Origin: SG8-41 sp035649495
GTDB taxonomy: Bacteria > Pseudomonadota > Gammaproteobacteria > Burkholderiales > SG8-41
Direction of reading: 5' to 3'
Length of the DNA: 64,000 nt
Assembly: GCA_035649495.1 (NCBI GenBank)
Contig: DASRJL010000211.1
Location: 1 to 64,000, forward strand
The stretch's first letter is position 1. The number at the start of each line of letters is the position of its first letter. The notes under the pieces are model-generated. The model had not been told where the DNA came from. It saw nothing but the letters and a program-made list of their open reading frames with translations, and searched no databases. Shown one piece after another: positions 30,322 through 38,681 of the stretch. The position numbers were made by a program, and so were the translations under genes.

Positions 30322-31424
30322 GGATCGAATCTCCGCATCGCCAGGCCGCAGGCCACCATCAGCGACGGCGCATCCTGCGTCAGGTTCTTGGGTCGGATCT
30401 TGGAAGACACCGCCATGTTGGTGAAGGGGTTCGCGACCACCGTGTTCACCTGCGTGCGCTTGTTGACCGACTCATCGACGCCCGGCAGCGCCGCGCAGCC
30501 GCCGGAGAGCACCAGGTGATTGACCTGGTTGAACTGGGTAGACGTGAAGAAGAACTGCAGGGCGCGCGCCACCTCCAGCCCCAGCATGTCCATGAACGGA
30601 TGCAGCACCTCGGACTCGTAGTTCTCGGGCAGCCCGCCGGCCCGCTTCGCCGCTTCCGCCTCTTCGGGAGACAGCCCGAAGCGGTTCTGGATCTCCAGGG
30701 TGAGCTGGTTGCCGCCGAAGGGCTGCTCGCGCATGTAGATCGACTGGTCGTTGCGCAGCACGTTCACCGCCATGACCGTCGCGCCGATGTCGATCATGGC
30801 GATGTTCTGGTCCTTGCCCTTCTCGGGAAACTGGTCCTCGATCAGCTCGAAGGCGGTCTGCGCCGCGAACACGTCGACGTCCATGACCGTCGTCTTCAGG
30901 CCCGCCTGCTCCGCGGCCGCCACGCGGTCCTCGATCTTCTCCTTGCGCGAGGCCGCGATCAGGACCTCCACGTCGTCCGGGCTGTTGGGGGCCGGGCCCA
31001 GCACCTGGAAGTCGAGATTCACCTCGTCGAGGGCGAACGGAATATACTGGTTGGCCTCGGTCGCGACGGCGAGCTCAAGGTCTTCCTCGCGCTGGCCGGC
31101 GGGCACCAGTATCCGCTTGCTGATGACCGCCGCGTTGGGTAGCGCAAGCGCGAGGTTCTTGACGTTGCTGCCGAGGCGCTTGTGCGCGCGCTTGAGCGCA
31201 TCGCTGACGGCGTCGATATTGTTGATGTTGCCTTCCACTACGGAGTCCTTGGGCAACGGCTCGACCGCATAGCGCTCAACGCGATAAATGCCCTTGCCTG
31301 CCTCCATGATTTCCACCATCTTGATCGCGGACGAACTGATGTCCGTACCGATCAAAGGCGGCATCTTGGCCTTGAACAGGCGCTCCAGCGCGTCGAAATT
31401 AATGTTAAATTTCCCTTTGGCCAT
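30318..31424 (-). CDS. pilM: Type IV pilus assembly ATPase-like protein PilM
   Basis: 368 residues with an actin-like fold. The N-terminal strand PPLIGTDISSSAIKMVEI is the first phosphate-binding motif, IAMIDIGATVMAVNVL the second, and LVLSGGCAALPG the adenosine motif near residue 300. PilM is cytoplasmic and binds the PilN N-terminus. It is the first gene of the pil operon, divergent from mrcA across 251 bp, the arrangement known in many beta- and gammaproteobacteria. An interrupted palindrome (31424-31454) overlaps its start. Confidence 0.95.
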   Translation of the reverse strand: MAKGKFNINFDALERLFKAKMPPLIGTDISSSAIKMVEIMEAGKGIYRVERYAVEPLPKDSVVEGNINNIDAVSDALKRAHKRLGSNVKNLALALPNAAVISKRILVPAGQREEDLELAVATEANQYIPFALDEVNLDFQVLGPAPNSPDDVEVLIAASRKEKIEDRVAAAEQAGLKTTVMDVDVFAAQTAFELIEDQFPEKGKDQNIAMIDIGATVMAVNVLRNDQSIYMREQPFGGNQLTLEIQNRFGLSPEEAEAAKRAGGLPENYESEVLHPFMDMLGLEVARALQFFFTSTQFNQVNHLVLSGGCAALPGVDESVNKRTQVNTVVANPFTNMAVSSKIRPKNLTQDAPSLMVACGLAMRRFDP

Positions 31425-31454
31425 AAATGTATGGGGACACTATCCCATTATTTA
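31424..31454. repeat. Interrupted palindrome at the pilM start
   Basis: TAAAT...ATGGGGA...TCCCAT...ATTTA reads as an inverted repeat with small mismatches, immediately upstream of and touching the pilM start codon. It could be an operator, a leader hairpin, or a remnant of a REP-like sequence. Only the sequence symmetry is seen. Confidence 0.4.
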
Positions 31455-31523
31455 CATTAAATGCTATCAACAACTATTTTTGATGTAAAGCGTTTCATCG
31501 TTTTGTGCCATCCGGGAACCCAA

Positions 31524-31529
31524 TATAAT
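31524..31529 (+). promoter_or_regulatory. -10 element (TATAAT), candidate mrcA promoter
   Basis: A perfect TATAAT lies 147 bp upstream of the mrcA start. The -35 box at 17-bp spacing (TTTTGT, 31501-31506) is only moderate, so this is tentative. Confidence 0.45.
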
Positions 31530-31675
31530 GTCGCGGTCTGATTACGCATCGTACGTACCTATAGCGTACCGCTCGCTCTGGCGGGTCTATGTGGGAGGCG
31601 CACCGTGACGCAGTCCCGCAGGCAGGGCCTAACCTGTTGCTTTAATACAACACTCTTGCCGTAACGGGCACCCGA

Positions 31676-33997
31676 ATGTCATTTCGCTGGTGGACATTTC
31701 CCGCGCTGCTGCTGCTTTCGGCGCTCGCCGCCGGCATCATGCTGCTCGCCTTTGCCGCGGCGATCGTCTACCCGACGCTGCCGTCGCTCGACGTGCTGAC
31801 CGACTACCACCCCAAGATTCCGCTGCGCGTCTACAGCGGCGACGGCAAGCTGATCGGCGAGTTCGGCGAGGAGCGGCGGGCCGTGGTCAGCATCAAGGAT
31901 GTTCCCCAGCCCTTGATCAATGCCATCGTCGCCGCCGAGGACGAGCGCTTCTACCAGCACCGCGGGGTGGACTACGTGGGCGTGGCGCGAGCCGCCATGT
32001 CCAATTTTGTCTCCGGTGGCGTGCGCCAGGGCGCCAGCACCATCACCATGCAGGTCGCGCGCAACTTCTTCCTGTCAAAGGAAAAAACGCTCACCCGCAA
32101 GTTCAACGAGATGCTGCTCGCGTTCAAGATCGAGGCGAGCCTGCCCAAGGACCAGATCCTCGAGCTCTACATCAACCAGATCTATCTCGGGCAGAGGGCT
32201 TACGGATTCGCGGCGGCGGGGCAGATCTATTTCGGCAAGCGCCTTACGGATCTGACGCTGGCGGAGTCCGCCCTGCTGGCCGGGCTGCCCAAGGCCCCGT
32301 CGCGCTTCAACCCGGTCGCCAATCCCCAGCGGGCGAGGCTGCGCCAGCAGTACGTATTGCGCCGCATGCGCGACCTGCAGATGATCAGCGGAGAACAGCA
32401 GGCGGCGGCGGAAAAGCAGGTGGTTCACGTCAAGCGGGAAATGAGCGAGTTCGCCGTGCACGCAGAGCACTTCGCGGAGATGGTCCGCCAGGCCGTCTAC
32501 GAGCGCTACCAGGATGACGCCTACACCAAGGGCCTGCGCGTTTACACCACGCTGCTCACGACGCACCAGGAGGCGGCCTACCAGGCGGTGCGCAGCGGGG
32601 CGCTGGATTACGACCGCCGCCACGGTTACCGGGGGCCCGAGGACCATGCCGATCTTCCCGCCAAGCCCACCGAGGAGACGCTCGAGGACGCACTGCAGGA
32701 CACGTCTGACAGCGACGGTCTCCATGCCGCGGTCGTAGTCGAGGCGAGCGCCAAGCTGGTAAAGGCCTACCGCAAGGGCGGGGGATGGATCGAGATCGGC
32801 GAGGAGGGCTTGAAGTTCGCCGCGCGCATGCTGGGAGAGAAAGCGAGTCCCAACCAGCGCATCCGGCGCGGCGCGATCATACGGGTGCAGAAGGACGAGA
32901 AAGACCGCTGGCACATCGCGCAGCTGCCGGCGGTCGAGGCCTCGCTCGTCTCGATGGACACGCGCGATGGCGCGGTACGCGCGCTCGTCGGCGGCTTCGA
33001 CTTCAACCGCACGCAGTACAACCACGTCACGCAGGCCCTGCGCCAGCCGGGCTCCAGCTTCAAGCCGTTCATCTATTCAGCCGCGCTCGAAAAGGGCTTC
33101 ACGCCGGCGACCGTCGTCAACGACGCGCCGCTCACATTCACCGCCGCGCAAACCGGTTCCGAGCCGTGGGAGCCGAAGAATTACGACGGCAAGTTCGACG
33201 GCCCGATGCGGCTGCGCACGGCGCTGATGAGATCGAAGAACCTGGTGTCGGTCCGCGTCATGCAGGCGATCACCCCGCATTATGCCCAGGACTACATCAC
33301 CCGCTTCGGCTTCGACCCCAAGCTTCACCCGCCGTATCTCACGATGGCGCTGGGCGCAGGCAACGTGACCCCCCTCCAGATGCTCGGCGCCTACGGTGTT
33401 TTCGCCAACGGCGGCTATCGCGTCGTGCCCTACTACATCGAGCGGGTGGAAGACAGCCGCGGCAATGTCCTGGTGCAGGCGAAGCCGAGCGGCGTGGAAA
33501 ACGGCGCGCAGCGCGTCATAGACCCGCGCAACGCTTTCATCATGACCAGCATGATGCGCGATGTCGTGCGGGGCGGCACGGCTGCGCGCGCCATGAAGCT
33601 GGGGCGGCAGGATCTTGCAGGCAAGACCGGCACGACCAACGATTTCATCGACGCCTGGTTCTGCGGATTCAATCCCGGCCTGGTGGCAGTGGCCTGGATA
33701 GGATTCGACACGCCGCAGACGCTCGGCCGTAACGAAACGGGCGGCGCGGCCGCGCTACCCATGTGGATGAAGTACATGGCGGTGGCCCTGCGCGGGGTGC
33801 CGGAGCAGCCGTTCACGCCGCCGACCGGGGTGGTGGCCGCGCGCATCAATCCCGATACCGGGTTGAGGGTGGATGAGGCGGGCGGCGGGGTGCCCGACTT
33901 CTTCTACCAGGAGTTCCTGCCGCCCGAACAGGACAATCTGGCGGGCGGAAATCTCGGCAGCCGGCCGCCGGAAGAAGTCAGAAACCAGCTGTTTTGA
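31676..33997 (+). CDS. mrcA: Class A penicillin-binding protein 1a
   Basis: 773 residues. An N-terminal membrane anchor (about residues 7-35) is followed by a GT51 glycosyltransferase domain with AAEDERFYQHRGVDYVGVAR, QGASTITMQVARNFFLS and KDQILELYINQIYLGQRAYG. An OB-like insert precedes the transpeptidase, which shows SxxK as SSFK (residues 460-463), SxN as SKN, and KTGTT with Lys near 650. It polymerises and crosslinks peptidoglycan in the periplasm. It is divergent from pilM, a standard pairing. Confidence 0.96.
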   Translation: MSFRWWTFPALLLLSALAAGIMLLAFAAAIVYPTLPSLDVLTDYHPKIPLRVYSGDGKLIGEFGEERRAVVSIKDVPQPLINAIVAAEDERFYQHRGVDYVGVARAAMSNFVSGGVRQGASTITMQVARNFFLSKEKTLTRKFNEMLLAFKIEASLPKDQILELYINQIYLGQRAYGFAAAGQIYFGKRLTDLTLAESALLAGLPKAPSRFNPVANPQRARLRQQYVLRRMRDLQMISGEQQAAAEKQVVHVKREMSEFAVHAEHFAEMVRQAVYERYQDDAYTKGLRVYTTLLTTHQEAAYQAVRSGALDYDRRHGYRGPEDHADLPAKPTEETLEDALQDTSDSDGLHAAVVVEASAKLVKAYRKGGGWIEIGEEGLKFAARMLGEKASPNQRIRRGAIIRVQKDEKDRWHIAQLPAVEASLVSMDTRDGAVRALVGGFDFNRTQYNHVTQALRQPGSSFKPFIYSAALEKGFTPATVVNDAPLTFTAAQTGSEPWEPKNYDGKFDGPMRLRTALMRSKNLVSVRVMQAITPHYAQDYITRFGFDPKLHPPYLTMALGAGNVTPLQMLGAYGVFANGGYRVVPYYIERVEDSRGNVLVQAKPSGVENGAQRVIDPRNAFIMTSMMRDVVRGGTAARAMKLGRQDLAGKTGTTNDFIDAWFCGFNPGLVAVAWIGFDTPQTLGRNETGGAAALPMWMKYMAVALRGVPEQPFTPPTGVVAARINPDTGLRVDEAGGGVPDFFYQEFLPPEQDNLAGGNLGSRPPEEVRNQLF

Positions 33998-34019
33998 ACG
34001 GGTCGGGTCGCAGATAGCC

Positions 34020-34622
34020 ATGGGCAGGGAATCCGGCCGCAACGACGAGCGGAGCCGCATCGCTCATCTCGCCGCGCGTCTGATGGCGGAGGACGGCATC
34101 GAGGACTATTCGCTCGCGAAGCGCAAGGCCGCGCGCCAGGCCGGGATGCCCGAAAGCCGGGATTTGCCCGGCAATGACGAAATCGACGCCGCGCTGCAGG
34201 TCTACCAGGCGATTTATCACGCGGGCGAGCACCGCGACCGGCTGCGGGCGCTGCGCGAAAAGGCGGTGCGGGCGATGCGGGAGCTGGCGCGGTTCCAGCC
34301 CTACCTGACCGGCTCGGTCTTGAACGGCAACGCCGGCAAGTACGCGGACATCAACCTGCACGTCTATACCGACAACGGCAAGGCGGTCGAGCTTTACCTC
34401 ATCGAGCGCGGCATCCCCTACCGGGCGACGCAGGTGCGGCTCTACCCGGACGGGGAGCCGTGCCTCGCGCCGGTGTACACCCTGGATGACGAGGGCGTGG
34501 CCATCGAGATCACCGTGCTTTCCACGCGGGAGCTGCGCGTGCCGGTGAGGACGAGCCCGGAAGGCAAGGCGATCGAGCGGGCGAAGCTTGCGGCGGTCGA
34601 ACAATTACTCGAGGAATCGTGA
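34020..34622 (+). CDS. Nucleotidyltransferase-like conserved protein
   Basis: 200 residues from ATG 34020; the longer frame overlaps mrcA. The N-terminal half is helical and basic. The middle carries LTGSVLNGNAGKYADINLHV, which looks like the GS...D-x-D motif of the Pol-beta/MNT nucleotidyltransferase superfamily, but the second acidic residue is Asn (ADIN), so catalysis may be lost or altered. The C-terminal part (VYTLDDEGVAIEITVLSTREL) is beta-rich. I recognise it as a conserved betaproteobacterial hypothetical but know no function. It is 22 bp after mrcA and convergent with hemB. Confidence 0.7.
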   Translation: MGRESGRNDERSRIAHLAARLMAEDGIEDYSLAKRKAARQAGMPESRDLPGNDEIDAALQVYQAIYHAGEHRDRLRALREKAVRAMRELARFQPYLTGSVLNGNAGKYADINLHVYTDNGKAVELYLIERGIPYRATQVRLYPDGEPCLAPVYTLDDEGVAIEITVLSTRELRVPVRTSPEGKAIERAKLAAVEQLLEES

Positions 34623-34629
34623 GCCCTGA

Positions 34630-35637
34630 CTAGCGGGCTTCCTTAAGCCACTTTGCCGCCTCAAAGGCGTAATAAGTCAGTATGCCGTCCGCGCCGGCGC
34701 GCTTGAACGCCGTGAGCACTTCCATCGCGCACGCGCGCTCGTCAAGCCAGCCGCGCTGCGCCGCGGCCTTGAGCATCGCGTACTCCCCGCTCACGTGGTA
34801 GACGAACGTCGGCGCGCGGAACTCATCCTTCAGGCGCCGCACGATGTCGAGATAGGGCAGCCCCGGCTTGACCATTACCATGTCGGCGCCCTCCGCGAGA
34901 TCGAGGCCGACTTCCCACAGGGCCTCGTCGCTGTTTGCCGGATCCATCTGGTAGGTATGCTTGGAGCCGCGGCCGAGAAACTTCGCCGATCCGACCGCGT
35001 CTCGAAACGGACCGTAGAACGCGGAAGCGTACTTCGCGGAATAGGCGAGGATGCGCGTATGAATGAAGTGGCGGCCATCGAGCGCCGCGCGGATTGCACG
35101 CACGCGACCGTCCATCATGTCGGAGGGCGCAACGACATCGACTCCCGCCGCTGCGCAGGTCAGCGCCTGACGCTCCAGCACCGCGATCGTCTCGTCGTTC
35201 AGGACGTAGCCCTGCGCGTCGAGGACGCCGTCCTGACCGTGCGTAGTGTAGGGATCGAGCGCGGCATCCGTGATGAGGCCGAGTTCAGGAAAGCGTTTCT
35301 TGAGGGCGGCGACGGCGCGCGGGATAAGTCCTTTCGGGTTCGCTGCCTCGCGGCCATCGGGCGTCTTCAAGCGCGGCGCGATCAACGGAAACAGCGCCAG
35401 GGCAGGTATCCCGAGCTTCAGGCATGCTTCGGCGTGCGGCAGCAGTCGATCCACGGTGTAGCGCTTGACCCCGGGCATGGAGGGAACCGGCTCGGTTCGA
35501 CCCGCGCCCTCGATCACGAACACCGGATAAATGAGGTCGTCCGTAGTGAGTTGGTGCTCACGTAAGAGCCGCCGCGAGAACCCGTCACGCCGCATGCGCC
35601 GCATGCGCCGGCGGGGGAATTCACCCAATACCCGCAT
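34630..35637 (-). CDS. hemB: Delta-aminolevulinic acid dehydratase (porphobilinogen synthase)
   Basis: 335 residues. The Schiff-base lysine region is FVYHVSGEYAML with MVMVKPGLPYLDIV, and the second active-site Lys lies in SAKYASAFYGPFRD. In the metal-site segment the usual Cys triad is replaced by Asp: ITDAALDPYTTHGQDG, which marks the Mg-dependent, Zn-independent class. The N-terminus has an Arg-rich run RRRMRRMRR. The enzyme condenses two ALA molecules to porphobilinogen, downstream of HemL. It is convergent with the preceding gene and has a TATAAT box upstream. Confidence 0.96.
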   Translation of the reverse strand: MRVLGEFPRRRMRRMRRDGFSRRLLREHQLTTDDLIYPVFVIEGAGRTEPVPSMPGVKRYTVDRLLPHAEACLKLGIPALALFPLIAPRLKTPDGREAANPKGLIPRAVAALKKRFPELGLITDAALDPYTTHGQDGVLDAQGYVLNDETIAVLERQALTCAAAGVDVVAPSDMMDGRVRAIRAALDGRHFIHTRILAYSAKYASAFYGPFRDAVGSAKFLGRGSKHTYQMDPANSDEALWEVGLDLAEGADMVMVKPGLPYLDIVRRLKDEFRAPTFVYHVSGEYAMLKAAAQRGWLDERACAMEVLTAFKRAGADGILTYYAFEAAKWLKEAR

Positions 35638-35697
35638 ACCTTACAAATCTTTGAAAGAGAGAAGTTTTCTGGTTAGCTGTGGCGGGAACTATTGGCC

Positions 35698-35703
35698 ATT
35701 ATA
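35698..35703 (-). promoter_or_regulatory. -10 element (TATAAT) upstream of hemB
   Basis: TATAAT on the minus strand lies 61 bp before the hemB start. No good -35 box is visible at 16-18 bp spacing, so the promoter may need an activator or this may be fortuitous. Confidence 0.4.
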
Positions 35704-35822
35704 TCCGCCTAACAAACAGACGGCGTGAGTCGTCTCCCGCTTCACCTCCCTGAGCGGGCGCCTTAATCCAAATTAAGGCATTTTTGCCCCCGGTTTTACT
35801 CCCCTTTAACCGGGGGCTTTTT
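35704..35822 (+). ncRNA. Candidate small RNA between hemB and cytochrome c4
   Basis: Three consecutive hairpins lie on the plus strand. H1 35736-35758: CCCGCT/AGCGGG with a loop that includes CACCTCCC. H2 35760-35779: GCCTTAAT/ATTAAGGC with a CCAA loop, followed by ATTTTT. H3 35786-35817: GCCCCCGGTT/AACCGGGGGC followed by TTTTT. The stacked terminators on the strand with no upstream gene suggest a short independent transcript; the 5' end is a guess. The H1 loop is pyrimidine-rich and complementary to Shine-Dalgarno sequences. It does not match 6S, tmRNA or SRP RNA as far as I can tell. Confidence 0.35.
35786..35822 (+). terminator. Rho-independent terminator, plus strand
   Basis: A 10-bp stem GCCCCCGGTT/AACCGGGGGC around a 12-base loop is followed by TTTTT (35818-35822). 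No plus-strand protein gene ends upstream; hemB runs the other way. Confidence 0.8.
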
Positions 35823-36074
35823 ATTTATGGCCACCGCAGCGGCGCTGCCATGGCGATTAAATGAAACCCCGAGACCAATCCCCACCCTCACCAGTTCGAC
35901 GGGCGTTTTCCGTGGGCCCGGAAATCCCCGGTTTTCATTAAGGAGTTTGTCAGAGCGAAGCGAGAACAAACTGCTAGGTTGTTGTTATTCGACGCGAAAC
36001 TGGCGGGCTGGGCCGCGCCTGCTATACAATACGTGCTCTTCGCAACCCTGCCCGGATAATAACAAGGATCGAGC

Positions 36075-36683
36075 ATGAGTCTTCGCTGGGCCGCCACCTT
36101 CCTCCTCTGCGTGCTGGCCGTTTCAGCGGCGGGGTTGTCCAGAGGTCAGACCGGTCCACAGGTCTGCAGCCCCTGTCACGGCCTCGATGGAAACAGCGCG
36201 CAGCCGGCATTTCCCATTCTGGCGGGTCAGCATGCAGACTACACCGTGAAGCAACTCGGAAATTTCAAGCCCCAGGACGGCAAGCCGGCGGAACGCCCTA
36301 ATGCCATCATGGCAGGAATAGTCGCCGCGATGTCCGCGGACGAAATGCGCAATCTGGGCGCGTACTTCGAGAGCAAGAAGCCGCAGCCACGCGCCGCACG
36401 CGATGCCAAGCTCGTCAAGCAGGGTCAGGCCATCTACCGCGGTGGTATTGCCGCGAAAGGCGTAGCCGCGTGCACGGCCTGCCACGGCCCGGCCGGCACC
36501 GGGATCCCGGCGCAGTTTCCGCGCCTCGCAGGACAGTACGCCGAATACACGGCCGCCCAGTTGAAGGCATTCCGCAGCGGCGAGCGCGGCAACGACCCCA
36601 ACCGCATGATGCGGGCAATCGCCGAGAGGCTTTCCGACGGGGAGATCGCGGCGCTGGCCGATTACATCGCGGGACTGCGCTAG
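36075..36683 (+). CDS. Diheme cytochrome c4
   Basis: 202 residues with a Sec signal peptide (about residues 1-24). Two class I cytochrome domains each carry a CXXCH heme-binding motif: CSPCH near residue 31 and CTACH near residue 131. Each is followed by the conserved F/P-x-L-AGQ-x-x-Y sequence (FPILAGQHADY, FPRLAGQYAEY), and by MAGIVAAMSADEM and MMRAIAERLSD, which supply the axial Met. Cytochrome c4 is a periplasmic electron carrier to terminal oxidases. It is followed by two hairpins before convergent hemL. Confidence 0.93.
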   Translation: MSLRWAATFLLCVLAVSAAGLSRGQTGPQVCSPCHGLDGNSAQPAFPILAGQHADYTVKQLGNFKPQDGKPAERPNAIMAGIVAAMSADEMRNLGAYFESKKPQPRAARDAKLVKQGQAIYRGGIAAKGVAACTACHGPAGTGIPAQFPRLAGQYAEYTAAQLKAFRSGERGNDPNRMMRAIAERLSDGEIAALADYIAGLR

Positions 36684-36692
36684 CTCAACGAA

Positions 36693-36755
36693 ATGAGGGA
36701 ATGCTCCCCTCATACTCCCCTATCACAGGGCGCCTGACCTCATTCAGTCAGGCGC
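36693..36755. terminator. Two hairpins between convergent cytochrome c4 and hemL
   Basis: ATGAGGG/CCCTCAT (36693-36713) and GCGCCTGAC/GTCAGGCGC with an 8-base loop (36730-36755). The second is a perfect 9-bp stem and lies next to the hemL stop. No T-run is present; a bidirectional terminator role is inferred from position. Confidence 0.55.
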
Positions 36756-36757
36756 TC

Positions 36758-38038
36758 TCAGACGATACTGGCGAAAGCTTTCTTCGCCGCAACCAAAGTC
36801 CGTTCCAGTTCCGGCGCACCGTGCGCCGAGGACACGAAACCCGCCTCGTAGGCCGAGGGCGCGAGATAGACGCCCGCCGCGAGCATGGCATGGAAAAACC
36901 GGTTGAACGCTTCGCGGTCGCACTGCAGGACCTCGGCGTAGGTCGCCGGGGGCGTTTCCCGGAAGTACATGCCGAACATGCCCCCGGCGCTTTGCGCGCA
37001 GAAACCGAGTCCCGCGTTGCGCGCCGCCTGCGTCAGGCCCTCGCATAGCGCGCGCGCCGTGGCCGAGACGCCTTCGAAAAAGCCCGGCGCCTGCACGAGC
37101 TTCAGCGTGGCGAGTCCCGCGGCGACCGCCACCGGATTGCCGGACAGCGTCCCGGCCTGGTAGACCGGTCCCAGGGGCGCGATCTTCTCCATCACTTCGC
37201 GCCGTCCACCGACGGCACCGAGCGGCATGCCGCCACCGATGACCTTGCCGAGCGTCGTGAGATCGGGTTGAACGCCGTAGCGCTGCTGCGCGCCGCCGGG
37301 CGCAACGCGAAACCCCGTCATGACTTCGTCGAAGATGAGCAGCGCGCCCTGCGCCGTGCAGCATTCGCGCAGGGTTTCCAGAAATCCTTCCCGCGGCGCG
37401 ACGAGATTCATGTTGCCGGCGACGGGCTCGACGATGACGGCGGCGATCTCTGCGCCCGCCTCCGCGAACAACCGCTGCGCCGCCGCCGCATCGTTGTAAT
37501 CGAGCACTACGGTGTCCGCCGCGACCGCTCCCGGCACGCCGGCCGAGCTGGGCTGCCCCAGGGTGAGCGCCCCCGATCCTGCCTTGACGAGCAGCGCATC
37601 GGCGTGACCATGGTAACAGCCCTCGAACTTGACGATTTTCGCCCGGCCCGTAGCACCCCGCGCGAGCCGGATCGCCGTCATGGTCGCCTCCGTCCCGGAA
37701 TTGACCAGGCGCACCCGCTCGAGGGCAGGCACGAGCTTCGTGAGCAGCTCCGCCATCTCGACTTCCGCTTCGGTCGGCGCACCGAAGGAGAGGCCTTTTT
37801 CAGCGGCCTGCTGGACGGCCCTGACGACATCGGGGTGCGCGTGACCTGCGATCAACGCGCCCCACGAGCAGACGTAGTCGACGTAGGCGTTGCCGTCGAC
37901 GTCCCACACGGTCGCCCCTTTGCCCCGCTGTATGAATGGCGGCGTTCCCCCGACCGATTGAAATGCACGCACCGGAGAATTGACGCCGCCCGGAATGCGC
38001 AGCTGCGCCCGCTGGAACAGTGAGCGGCTGCGCTTCAT
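36758..38038 (-). CDS. hemL: Glutamate-1-semialdehyde 2,1-aminomutase
   Basis: 426 residues from ATG 38038. The open frame extends further but overlaps thiE out of frame. PLP-binding motifs: NSGTEATMTAIRLAR near residue 120, FEGCYHGHADALLVKAGSG, IFDEVMTGFR, and the Schiff-base Lys in TTLGKVIGGGMPLGA near residue 265. YQAGTLSGNP is also conserved. It makes 5-aminolevulinate by the C5 pathway, the step before HemB. It overlaps thiE by 4 bp. Confidence 0.97.
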   Translation of the reverse strand: MKRSRSLFQRAQLRIPGGVNSPVRAFQSVGGTPPFIQRGKGATVWDVDGNAYVDYVCSWGALIAGHAHPDVVRAVQQAAEKGLSFGAPTEAEVEMAELLTKLVPALERVRLVNSGTEATMTAIRLARGATGRAKIVKFEGCYHGHADALLVKAGSGALTLGQPSSAGVPGAVAADTVVLDYNDAAAAQRLFAEAGAEIAAVIVEPVAGNMNLVAPREGFLETLRECCTAQGALLIFDEVMTGFRVAPGGAQQRYGVQPDLTTLGKVIGGGMPLGAVGGRREVMEKIAPLGPVYQAGTLSGNPVAVAAGLATLKLVQAPGFFEGVSATARALCEGLTQAARNAGLGFCAQSAGGMFGMYFRETPPATYAEVLQCDREAFNRFFHAMLAAGVYLAPSAYEAGFVSSAHGAPELERTLVAAKKAFASIV

Positions 38039-38670
38039 CCGGCCTTTTCTCCAAATAGCGCGCTGAATTGCTGCGCAGCGGCCCTGACGTCGGGTGCGCT
38101 GAAGAGCGCGGTGATCACCGATATGCTGTCCGCGCCGGCCGCGATCAGCTGCGGGGCATTGTCCACGGTGATGCCGCCGATCGCCACGACGGGGAGCCCC
38201 GGCCGGCGTTTCGCCTCGCCAAGGATCGAAAGCGGCGCTCCTCCGGAGCCGCCCTTGACGCTGGACGGGAAAAAACCGCCGAAGGCGACGTAGGTTGCCC
38301 CCAGCCGCGCGGCCGCCAGCGCGTTCTCGATCGCCCGGTAGCAGGAAACGCCGAGGATTCTGTCCGGACCGAGCCGGCGGCGCGCGTCCGCGACCGAGCC
38401 GTCCTCGCCGCCGATGTGCAAGCCCTCGGCGTCGACCTCCAGCGCCAGGTCGACGTGATCGTTGATGATGAGCGGAACGTGATAGCCGCGGCACAACCGG
38501 GCGAGGCCGCGCGCCTGCTCGAGCCGCAGCGCGGGATCGGCGGTCTTGTTGCGGTATTGCAGCGCCCGTGCTCCGCCGGCGAGCGCTGCTTCAACCTTGC
38601 CGAACAGCAGGGTGGAATCGGCGAGGTCCGGCGTGATGGCGTAGAGCCCTTGTATTATTGTGTTCGACAA
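38035..38670 (-). CDS. thiE: Thiamine-phosphate synthase
   Basis: 211 residues with a TIM-barrel TMP synthase pattern: GLYAITPD at the N-terminus, ALQYRNK, LIINDHVDLALEVDAEGLHIG, GVSCYRAIENA, YVAFGGFFPSSVKGG, PVVAIGGIT and the C-terminal GADSISVITALF. It joins HMP-PP and thiazole phosphate to make thiamine monophosphate. It is 11 bp after thiD, which makes HMP-PP, and overlaps hemL by 4 bp. Confidence 0.95.
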   Translation of the reverse strand: MSNTIIQGLYAITPDLADSTLLFGKVEAALAGGARALQYRNKTADPALRLEQARGLARLCRGYHVPLIINDHVDLALEVDAEGLHIGGEDGSVADARRRLGPDRILGVSCYRAIENALAAARLGATYVAFGGFFPSSVKGGSGGAPLSILGEAKRRPGLPVVAIGGITVDNAPQLIAAGADSISVITALFSAPDVRAAAQQFSALFGEKAG

Positions 38671-38681
38671 CGTGCGCTCCT

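Larger units (their letters stand above)
35638..36074. other. 437-bp region between divergent hemB and cytochrome c4
   Basis: No protein gene seen. It contains the probable hemB -10 box (35698-35703, minus), a run of three hairpins ending in a plus-strand terminator (35736-35822), another hairpin with AGTTTGT/ACAAACT arms (35944-35972), and a possible -10 TACAAT around 36024 for the cytochrome gene. The terminator points away from hemB and has no protein gene upstream of it on that strand, which suggests a small RNA. Confidence 0.6.
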
